This document shows, one piece after another, positions 7,390 through 16,300 of a DNA stretch of 17,251 nucleotides (the first letter of the stretch is position 1; every line of letters starts with the position of its first letter). The DNA is taken from NCBI GenBank assembly GCA_000697475.1, contig JNEU01000853.1, positions 1 through 17,251 on the forward strand, read 5' to 3'. Made by a program: the position numbers and the translations under genes. This DNA comes from Lichtheimia corymbifera B2541 (taxonomy: Eukaryota > Mucoromycota > Mucoromycetes > Mucorales > Lichtheimiaceae). The notes below the pieces were generated by a model, which ran no database searches, was not told where the DNA came from, and saw only the letters and a list, made by a program, of their open reading frames with translations.

Positions 7390-9666
7390 TCATGTCGTCG
7401 TCATGTCGCTTGATCTTTTGATAGGCATTGGGATCTCGGATCCATGCAAAGCAGTCAATTCCTCCAATCGTGCTGATAACAATGCATCATCCCATTCATC
7501 GCAATCTTGGAAAAGGCCTGGCATCCATGCTTCATCCAGGGCTGGTGGCAAACGTGGTTCCCTACCATACGTCAGGAAAAAGGGTGTATAGCCATGTCGC
7601 CGAGTGGTCGTGGTTCTTGAGACAAAGCAAGCGGCATCTAACCAAGTCTCCCAAGTGCCAGGGTATTGGAAAGCAAGCTTCTCCATGATTCTTCTTACGC
7701 TGCCCATAGCTCGCTCTACCTGGCCTTGCCTCTCTGGTCTCCATGTCGATCCCGTGGTGATGTGCAAACCATACACTCTTGCTAGTTCTTCGTTCAATTG
7801 AGAAGCGGTGAAGTGTGTACCATTATCTGAAACGATCATTTTGGGCACACCATGACGACAGACCCATTGATAGATAAACAACGCCGTTCCTGCAGATGTC
7901 TTGTTGGACATAGCTTTGATTTCAATCCATCCAGTAAATGTATCAACACCAATGAGCACCGCATTGTTACCCATTTGTGACAAGGGCATCGAAAAATAGT
8001 CGATCATTATTCTCGAAAAACGGCCTTCTCTGGCAGGTGGCCATGGATGAATAGCGTCGAACTTCTTACGCGGACCGAAATGTTGACAAACTGGGCATGA
8101 CAACACATATCGTCTGATATCCTCAAAAAACCGTGGCCAATAGTAGTATCGACTAATCTTCTCTGCCGTGCTGGATACACCCGTGTGGCCAGCCAATAGA
8201 TGATCATGGTATTCCTTCAAAATGGGTAGGATTTCACCTTTCATCAACACCCGTCTTGCCCATGACCGACTTGTCGCCTTCTTGTATAGCTTGCCATCGT
8301 GCACAAAGAAACCTTGGCTCATTTTCCGTATCTGGTCACGATCTTGTGGCGTGTAATGCTGTGGGTACCTCAGGCTGGATAAGTACAACACCAATGCGTG
8401 ATAGACGTCGCAATCAAAGCCTCCCCAATCTTTGTCAACTTTGAATCGTTTGCGAGAAGGCCCTTCTTGTTCCCCACCTTGAATAGCGTATAAAGGCAAA
8501 TATTCATCCACGATAACCTCTTCAGATGTTACATCATCGCCTACATCCATAGGTATCCTTGATATGGCATCTGCAACGACATTCAATCTTCCTGGCATAT
8601 ACCGGATCACAAAGTCGTACATTGATAAAGTCACCATCCATCGCGCTACACGAGCTGAGGTATTCTCCTTGATAGTCGCCAAAAAGGATAATGCTTTATG
8701 ATCTGTTATCACGTCAAATTCACGGCCCAGCAAATACAAGCGAAAGAAGTTGACAAAATATACAATAGCCAAAAATTCCCGCTCGTATGTAGAGTATCTT
8801 CTTTCCGCGTCGTTTAAAGTGCGACTCCCAAAGTACACTGGCGAGTATACTTGTGCTGTGTTGGTCTCTTGATCGCCTCTTTGGGTAAGTACTGCACCAA
8901 TACCCACGTCAGAAGCATCGGTGAAAAGATAAAACCTCCTATCAAAGTCCGGATGCTGTAACACAGGTTTACTTGTCATGAGCCTCTTGCATTCATCGAA
9001 ACTGTGCTGCTGTTCATCACCCCAGACGTATGCCACATTCTTGCGCCGAAGCCGATTCAGAGGTTCCAACAATGCTGAAAAATGTGGTATGAATCGACGA
9101 TAGTATTGCACCCATCCGATAAATCTCGACAGCTCCTCCTTATCTTGTGGTACAGGCCATTTGGCGATCTTTTCCACCTTGACATCAAGCATGTCAAAAC
9201 CATCACAGCCAACATTGAATCCAAGTATCTTCAATTCCGGATAAGCGAACTTGCACTTGCTTTTCGAGAAAGATAAATCAACTGAGCCAGCCATCTTGAG
9301 AACCGCATTCAAATGTTGTAAATGGTCTTCGAACGTCTTGCTGTAAATCACAACGTCACCAATGTACACCATAAGGTATACATTGATTGCATCCTTGAAG
9401 ACGGTATCCATGACGCTTTGCCAAGCGCCTGGACTACCCTTGAGTCCCATTGCTAATCGCTTCCATCGCCATTGTGAATAACCACCGCAATTCACCACGA
9501 ACCCCGTCAGATCTCTTGAATCCTCATGCAAAGGAAGTTGCCAGAAGCCTTTCATAGCGTCAATAATTGTAAAATACTTGGCACCTCCCAAGCGTGTAAA
9601 CAACTCGTGTATATTAGGATAATTTCTTCCACATCTTGGACACATGTTGGCTGTTTTGACATGCAT
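7390..9666 (-). pseudogene. pol: Gypsy pol: partial RT, RNase H, integrase
   Basis: 758 codons without a stop. The listed first Met is arbitrary, because the fragment is a piece of a longer polyprotein. RT: LGGAKYFTIIDAMKGFWQ with catalytic D36, then YIGD at 101-104 where YxDD is expected, so one catalytic Asp is Gly. RNase H: D250, E297, D322. Integrase zinc finger: H489/H494 region with C524 and C527. Integrase core: D556, D614, E651 (spacing 57 and 36). The RT fingers that should precede residue 1 (SPW-SP and R-C-DYR-LN boxes) are absent, and the frame does not join the upstream protease linker. A frameshift near 7430 cuts off the integrase C-terminus. The domains are otherwise well kept. 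Confidence 0.88.
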
Positions 9667-9710
9667 CTTGCGGCACCAATCATATCCCCAGAACGAATGC
9701 CAATGCGGTT

Positions 9711-10160
9711 TTATCCTCGGTTAGCGATACATATGGTGGTCGTTCCATCGGGACATATCAAATAAGGCCACAAAAGTATGTCATGCTTCCCAGTAGGCTT
9801 TGTTTCAAGCACGATGTATTCTCCAAATCCTTCTTCTGGTTTCTTGAGCATCATGTGAGCCACCATAATTTCACCAGGATCGAGAACCAAATCCGTGTCC
9901 ATCACAACATCAGCCTTCCCATCAGACGCCTTGCTATAGCCAACGAAATGTGCCCGCAGTCCAGATGATATCAATCCATCCATGTTAGCTGGTTTAGGCG
10001 TCTCTAATCCTGCCACATGGGTATCCACAACTATTCCTTCATGACTGCCATCCTTGGTGAAGATCAGTTGTTGACGATACCGGTCGATAAGCACCTTTGC
10101 CTGAAATAAGAAATCATACCCTAGCAGCAAAGGCGTGTGTGGATTGTCAACCATTTGGAT
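9711..10160 (-). pseudogene. Gypsy protease C-terminus and protease-RT linker
   Basis: The frame begins after the AT-rich insert. MVDNPHTPLLLGYDFL contains the LLLGYDFL strand typical of the end of retropepsins, followed by about 125 residues of linker (LDPGEIMVAHMML, YIVLETKPTG) and a stop at 9711. The next recognisable protein is already inside the RT palm, so roughly the end of the linker plus the RT fingers have been lost around 9667-9710. Confidence 0.75.
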
Positions 10161-10354
10161 AAATGTTTATGTGGTCCTTATACAGATATTATTTTTATAT
10201 ATAAATATGTTTCCTAAATTTTTTTCTATTTCTATAAATAAATATAATATTCTAAATCATGTTTTATGTCTGAAATTGGAAATTATTTCTTAAAACAAAA
10301 ATATTTATGTAAACATAACACCTTTTATCAAATAATGAATAAACCTGATATACT
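10161..10354. other. AT-rich insert in the protease gene, about 194 bp
   Basis: Extremely AT-rich, unlike the coding DNA on both sides. The minus-strand frame reads VEIRI before it and QMVDNP after it; joining CGGAT and CCAAATGG would restore continuity. No convincing terminal inverted repeats or target duplication beyond AT are visible. It is not a proper intron: the last AG on the minus strand leaves a TAA in the protease frame. Likely an insertion of unknown type. Confidence 0.6.
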
Positions 10355-11154
10355 ATCCGTATTTCTACTTGTTGTAAATGTATATCTTGAAATCTTTGTG
10401 TCACCGTCAGATCTGAATCAAAAGTCAATTCCAAATTGATGCAACCAACAGGTACTTCTTTTGATCCTCCTCCAAACTTGAGCACACTTGTGGTAGGCTG
10501 ATTTTCATGTTCCATATTCATGACCTTGATTTGTGAATATGGCATGATCGAGCAATGAGCACCACAATCGATTAGTCCCCCAACGGTGTAATCTCCAATC
10601 AGCATATACACAGCCTGCAGTCCTCGAATAGTTGGCTTGTTTTCCATCAAATGGATTTGCTGCTGCTCATCCGTTTCAGTCTTCTTGCGTGAAGATGATG
10701 GTCCGGCACCCAAATAGTGATGTAACTGATCCAATATCCACAGTGAATGATAAGCCAATTGAGGAAGCGGAATCGAAATCTTAGTATCCCACAAAGCTTG
10801 CTTAACGCCAAACGTCTGCACGTGATCTCCTTGGTCCATTACAGCTGGGATGGGGTGATTGACTTTGCCCAAGTACGATGAAGGCATTTCGCCTCTTGAC
10901 ATCGCCTCTTCGTCTTCCTTCTTCTATAGCTTCTTTGCTTCACGAGCCTTTTGCAAATTAGCCAGCCTTGCTAGACGTTGTCGTTCATCAATTGGTGGAT
11001 ATGACACATTGTCCTCATCAACTTGCATGCCCTCACGATCTGCCTGATGCTCCCGCTTTTTTCCTTTGCGACTACTTAATCCAGCAGCATAAATCGGTTC
11101 TTCTTCAATGATGAGATTGACAGGCTTTTCCTTTTGCGCCACCAGACCTGTCAT
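10355..11154 (-). pseudogene. Gypsy pro-pol N-terminal part with retropepsin active site
   Basis: Starts with ATG 11154-11152, which overlaps the gag stop by ATGA. About 76 codons of charged linker end in TAG (10926-10924), after which the same frame continues. The aspartic protease flap follows the active site LIDCGAHCSIM, a DCGA variant of the usual D(S/T)GA, and then FGGGSKEVPVG. The AT-rich insert breaks it at 10354. The product would be the protease that matures Gag and Pol, but the TAG and insert prevent that. Confidence 0.75.
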
Positions 11155-12348
11155 TGCTGGTGGCCTTCTTGAAAATCCTGCTTGTTGTTGTCATATCTGG
11201 CCTCTCGTCTCTTCTTGTCTGCCGACCTTACAGGACACGTGGTCGAAGTGTGATCAGGTTTCTTGCAATAATAGCATGGCTTCTCACACACTTGCGATCG
11301 ATGCCCAATTTCACCGCAATTATAACATTGACCCCGTGGAGCAGCAGAGCTAGGCATTGGCATAGACTTTTCGGCAATGGCATTTACGGCTTGTACCACC
11401 GATGTTTGCAATCGATCCATCATGTTGGCTAACGAGTTTTCAAGGTCAATGCTGTCCTTCTTTGTATCCATCATAACGGTCAGCTTCTTTGGATCGAAAA
11501 GCTGTTTGTCTTTGGGTGGTGGTGGTCTGACGTAGCCATTGCTTGCATACTATATGGGGACATTTTGTGGAAGCGAAGCATATGCACGTGGTGGAACTTC
11601 GTGTAACATGCCTTGTCTGATGAATGGCTGCGTCTGTTGTTGCTGATTGAATGTGGCACTCGATTGTTGCATATGCTGCTGTATTGTAGGTGCCGTCATC
11701 GGATCGGTCATGGGGGTTTCTTCTCGGAAAACGCTGATCTCCATTTCGAGCTGCGAGATGATGTCCATGAGATCCGATAAAGCTGTCGGCATGGTCTTGT
11801 TTGATATCCACCGCATATATGTAGCTCTCTCTGAGCCCATGTAGAATGTCGCTCATTTTCTTGTCATCCGACATGGTTGCATTGAGTGCCGTTTCATACT
11901 TGCGAGCCATACTCAATTTGGCATTAACGTAGTCCTGTACAGATTGACCTGGTTGCTGTCTCAATTGATGGTATGCCATGCTATAATGTGCCACCGAACG
12001 TGCTGTAACATAGGCCTTTTTAAATCTTGCAATGAAAGAGGTTGGTCCTTTGTCGAAAGACACAGGAGGATCGTGCTGCATTTTATGTAGGTACCAATCT
12101 TTTGCGGCACCCTTCAGAGCACGTCGAACGCGAGCAAGCTTCTTCTCATCCCATAACCAGTTGTTTTCATCTGCAGCGTCTTGGAATGTCTCCATGAACA
12201 ACAACGGATTGTCAGTGTAAGGATTTCCATAAAAGTGTGGGATCACATGAGTGTTTGGTTCCACGACCACAGTATCAGAAGATCCAAGTTGCCTGCGTGC
12301 ATGCATTGTTTGTTGCGACGGTGCATCAGATGTTGAGCTCCCAGTCAT
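11151..12348 (-). pseudogene. gag: Gypsy gag (capsid and two-knuckle nucleocapsid), frameshifted
   Basis: ATG at 12348. Capsid region: HFYGNPYTDNPLLFMETF, then RVRRALKGAAKDWYL, typical of the retrotransposon Gag fold. The frame shifts in an AT dinucleotide run (11814-11821); the second frame continues the protein as MRWISNKTMPTALSDLM. A TAG at 11552-11550 interrupts it once. It then runs through two CCHC knuckles, CYNCGEIGHRSQVC and CYYCKKPDHTSTTC, both C-x2-C-x4-H-x4-C, that would bind the element RNA. It ends at TGA 11153-11151. Loss or gain of an AT repeat unit explains the shift. Leader and 5' LTR lie directly upstream. Confidence 0.85.
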
Positions 12349-12394
12349 GATTCAAATAAGCAAGAGTTTCAGGTGCAGAATACAAATGGTGGCA

Positions 12395-12413
12395 GCGCCC
12401 AGCTTCTCCACCA
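12395..12413 (-). promoter_or_regulatory. Candidate primer binding site
   Basis: Four nucleotides after the 5' LTR the minus strand reads TGGTGGAGAAGCTGGGCGC. TGG is the complement of a tRNA CCA end, and the position suits a Ty3/gypsy primer site. I cannot name the tRNA. The site also lies in a hairpin: TGGTGG (12387-12392) pairs with CCACCA (12408-12413), with an inner AGC/GCT pair. Confidence 0.5.
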
Positions 12414-12417
12414 GATT

Positions 12418-12876
12418 TGTCGTAGGGGTCTTTATTGACTGCTGTAATCCGCAATCTGCACACAAGCAAACGACCGGTCACAAAAGGAACAAAATACAAT
12501 GCAAGAGGGGATGTAACATGTTAGGGGACTCTACATACCGATGAGAGTGAAGAGCAAGAAGGGGTATTGATATAGATGTCTTATTGACAGCGGTGACCAA
12601 GAAAAGAATAAGAATAACTACATAGATACAACTTGCGGTCTTAGCCTTATTCGTCCGTAGCATAGAAACAGCGAACAGCCTTAACGTACAAAGTACTGCA
12701 ATCAAGCGAATATCCGTGGCGAATCCGAGCCAAACGACGAGAGAGCAGAAAAGAGGAAAGAAAAGAGTCCCCTGTTTATTGATTGCCCGTGTGTGATTTA
12801 TACTAGAATCCATGTCTTTAACATAACAATGCAGGGTGACTATTATGGTAAAGAGCGTCAATACAACTATACAACA
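12418..12876 (-). repeat. 5' LTR of the gypsy element
   Basis: 459 bp. TATAAAT at 12802-12796 on the minus strand, about 75 nt into the LTR, and AATAAA at 12436-12431, close to its end, set out U3, a long R and a short U5. Followed rightward by TTTG (12877-12880) and the resumed array unit. Confidence 0.88.
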
Positions 12877-12880
12877 TTTG

Positions 12881-13091
12881 CATGATACTTCACAATGAAG
12901 AAACAGCATATATCATATAGCATCACGCTTTCAGCATATTAAAAACATAAAGATGTCTGTATCTATAAACTTTACAATGAAATGTGGGGTCTTCAATCGA
13001 ACAAAGTTGCTCATCCGGGTGAAGCGCACCTTGGGTGCAAGTTTCACCATCAGGCTCGTCGATCCTAGATTTCGCAATGTCACCACGAGAC
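12881..13091 (-). repeat. Palindromic array, unit 2 (inverted), right part
   Basis: Continues the unit interrupted at 5914: the end of spacer s (CATGATACTTCACAATGAA, matching the complement of 4649-4667), then inverted module a, ending in GTCACCACGAGAC (13079-13091). Module a here is nearly identical to module a of unit 1, as expected for an inverted duplicate. Confidence 0.8.
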
Positions 13092-13135
13092 AAAGTAGAT
13101 CGAGGGTCGACCTCTTGAATTTTTTTTTCAACTTT
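13092..13135 (+). repeat. Inter-unit spacer c2, empty counterpart of the SINE trimer site
   Basis: Aligns with the spacer between units 1 and 2 once the SINE block is removed. ATCGAGGGTCGACCTCTTG here corresponds to ATCTTGGGTCGA plus GCTCTTG there, and each is followed by a run of T's. It therefore shows the site before insertion. Confidence 0.75.
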
Positions 13136-13345
13136 GGCTGGTGGTGACATTGAGTGAATCTGAGAATGGCAACGACGATCGTGAAACTTGCACCCAAGGT
13201 GCGCTTCACCCCGACGAGCAACTTTGTTCGATTGAAGACCCCACGCCTCATTGTAAAGTTTAGAGCTACAGACATCTTTATGTTTTTACATATGCTGAAA
13301 GCGTGATGCTATATGACAAGTGGTCTTTGTTCATTGTCAAGTAGG
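13136..13345 (+). repeat. Palindromic array, unit 3 (forward), cut by the LINE
   Basis: GGCTGGTGGTGAC (13136-13148), then module a forward with CTTGCACCCAAGGTGCG, ending in GCGTGATGCT and the beginning of spacer s (TTTGTTCATTGTCAAG). The LINE poly(A) starts directly after. The continuation should lie beyond the far end of the LINE, outside the window. Confidence 0.75.
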
Positions 13346-16300
13346 TTTTTTTTTTGTATTCTAATGGGCTTTTATTGAGGGGATTTCTTACCCCAGAATA
13401 AATTCTACTGTATCTAACTGAATCGGGGGTACAAGAGTGAGGTGTCTAGCAATGAGCGAATCAAGATATTCATATGCGGAGTAATGGTTCCAAGGAGTCG
13501 TTTGTAGGATACATTGCCAATGCATAGCCCAAATGGTTTGGAGGATAAGTCCTAACCGGTCTTGGTAGACATAACAGAAGCTGGTTGGATGTTGTGGTTG
13601 GAAGAGGATAGCGTGCCAAGCCATCTCTGGTGTAACGGATGATGGAGCTTGGATGAGGACCAAGGCATCAATCCAGAATACTCGTTTAAAGGGACAATCC
13701 AAAAACATATGGCGAGAGGTTTCCACTTCACCAAAGCATAGTCGACAAAGCGGGGTGGGATGTTTCACCGGCATGAGGCGATGAAGGTGTTGAGTTGTCG
13801 AAAGATGGTGTTGGAGAATACGCCACCAAATGGTACGAGACCCATGTGGCATGCGTAGCTTCCAAAAACGTTTCCAGTGATAAGGAGCAATAGATGGTAC
13901 ATTTGTGGAAATGGATGTCGTGGATCGCCAATAAGCTCTTAGTTGTCCCGGTCCAGCTTTGGTGACAGCAATAGCAGAGGTGGTTATTGTGGATCGTGAG
14001 GCGGGATATTTCTTGGATGGGAGACACCAGGAAGTCAAATCGGGTAATGGTGGGTTGGAGCTAAGTGGGTTGTTGGCAGTGGTGTGTGTTTGCAATGTCG
14101 GATGTAAAGTCATGGTACCTTGTTCAACGGCCTCTAGAACACGTGCCATCGCTTGTCGAATGCGTGTAGCATATTTGATGGTCAGCTTGCGGTCACGGTT
14201 TACCCATCGGTAAACATTTGAAACTAGGATTTTGAGTGTGGGGAGTGGTGTGGTGGATTCAGGTAACGCAAGGGTAAGGTTGCGGAAAGGGATGTCGAGA
14301 AAATCATGTAAGGAAAGCTGGTCAATGGGAAATGCGGGTAATCTAGCTGACAATTGAAGGAGATGATGGATATGAGGGAAATCAGAACAAAGACGAATTA
14401 GTGGGGGAGAGGGAAGAAAGAGTGTGTATATGCATGGTTGACCAGTATACAAATGGAAGAGATGGATGAGGAATGAGGAAATAAAAGGGGGATGGGGATT
14501 GGAAGATGAAAAGTATAGGACTCGTTGAAGATATACATGATGAAGTGCGAGATGTTGGTCCTGTATATCCACCAGGCCCAATCCACCTTGCGAGCGTGGT
14601 AAGCAGCAAGTTGACCAACTCGGAGATGGAAAAAAGTTGCACACATATTTACGAATCAGTGTTTGGCACTTCTGGATCCATGGTTGAGGGACGACACAAA
14701 CCCGTAGTATATGCCACAGCCGAGATAAAAGCAGAGAGTTAGCCACCGTAGCTTTACCAAGAATTGAGAGCGTACGTTGTTGTAGCATATGCACGTGAGT
14801 CTCAAGCTTGGTGTAAAGGCTACTCAAAAAACTGTCCAAATGTTGATCATGGTGATAAAGTGGGTAGCCCAGGTATGTCAACGCCGTAGGAGCCGTACGA
14901 TCATGCCATTGTACATTGATCGTGTGTAACATGTGTTGCCATGAGGGATTAGGTGAGCCTGAAAGGGGGAAAACCACAGTCTTGTTGAGGTTGACTTTGC
15001 CATTGGACGCCAAGTTGTATGTCGTGAGATGTTGTAATAGATATTGCCATTCTGCGGGTGTACGAAGGAACACCAACAAATCATCAGCATATGCCAATGC
15101 TTTGATTGGTGGAATGTGTGAAGAATACAAGTTAGTACGGAAATGGATGCGGTGATTCCACTTGGTCGTGTTTGGATTAGTCAGAGGTGATCCTAATAAT
15201 AAGGGGTCGGACAAAAGGGTGCGGATGAGGGGTTCAAAAGCAAGGTTAAACAAAAGGGGAGAGATAGGATCACCTTGACGCAACCCACGAAGTTGAGACA
15301 CGGGAGAAGATAGCCATCCATTAATGGATAGGGAGATAGAGGTGGAGAAGAAAAGATGAAGAAGGGAATCAATGAATTGAATAGGGAAGCCAAACCTTGT
15401 CATTACCTGCCGAAGATAATCCGAATGTACTCTGTCATATGCTTTTTCTTGGTCCAGTAACACACCCACTGATGATGATGAAGGAGAGAAACGGCGAACA
15501 TGATGCATGAGGTTTTGTGCCACCCAACCATTGTCTGAGATAAGGCGTTTGGCCAAAAAGCCAGTCTGAAAAGGGTTGATCAAGCAGGGCATAATGGGTT
15601 GTAACCGATTCGCCAACAATTTGGTAAATAATTTCGCATCCGAGTTGATCAATGACAATGGGCGCCAGTTGGCCAAAAGTTGTGGGTCACCTTTCTTAAA
15701 CAACAAAACCATCCGAGTTGACAACCATGATCGAGGATACAAGTTGTGAAGGAGTGCTTGATTCATCACTGAGAGTAGCAGCTTGATCACCGGTTCCCAC
15801 GTTTGCATGTGTTTGAGTAGCTCAAAAGGTAAACCATCCATCCCCGGACTTTTACCCAAAGGTGAGTGTTCAATGGTTCGAACAAGCTCATCCCAAGAAA
15901 AAGGTCGCATGAGATTGTCTCCTTGTGTTGCTGTCACTCGCACTGAAGAAGGAATAGAAGATAACATCTTATCCACAGCGGCCTGGTCAATCTCGGTAGG
16001 GGTATAAAGATCCTTGTAGAAGTGGCGAGCATGTTGCATAATCCCTCCCATGGTAGTGAAACGTTCACCGGTGTGTGGATCACGGAGATGGTGAATGGTG
16101 GTGGCTGCCTGCCTTTTTTTCAACACCTTGAAAAAATACTTGTTGTTTCTTTCGCCTTCTTCATGCCAACGGGTTGCTGTTCGTAACAATAATTGCTTCG
16201 TAACGCGTTCTTGAATGATGGCAATTTCTTTTTCAAGAGATGGCAGTCGTGGGTCTCGGTTACCATGCTGTTGTATGATAACATGTCGATGACGTTGTAA

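Larger units (their letters stand above)
6377..12876 (-). mobile_element. Full-length defective Ty3/gypsy retrotransposon
   Basis: 6500 bp. LTRs of 459 bp each (6377-6835 and 12418-12876) bound, on the minus strand, a leader, gag, protease, RT, RNase H and integrase. TTTG flanks it on both sides (6373-6376 and 12877-12880), and the unoccupied target is preserved at 4668-4671. The two LTRs differ at 16 positions by my count (about 3.5%), all substitutions, so the insertion is not recent. Lesions: in-frame TAG at 11550-11552 and 10924-10926, frameshifts near 11814-11821 and 7430, a protease insert at 10161-10354, deletion of the RT fingers near 9667-9710, and a YIGD active site. No chromodomain is seen. 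Confidence 0.9.

Noticed and set aside
10161..10354. Spliceosomal intron in the protease
   Set aside because: GTATAT could be a donor, but the only late AG leaves a TAA in the protease frame, and no AG lies at the point where the protein resumes.
12478..12909. Minus-strand open frames inside the LTRs (also 6437-6970 and 5741-6160)
   Set aside because: They are shared between LTR copies only because LTRs are repeats; hydrophobic translations come from T-rich sequence, with no gene features.
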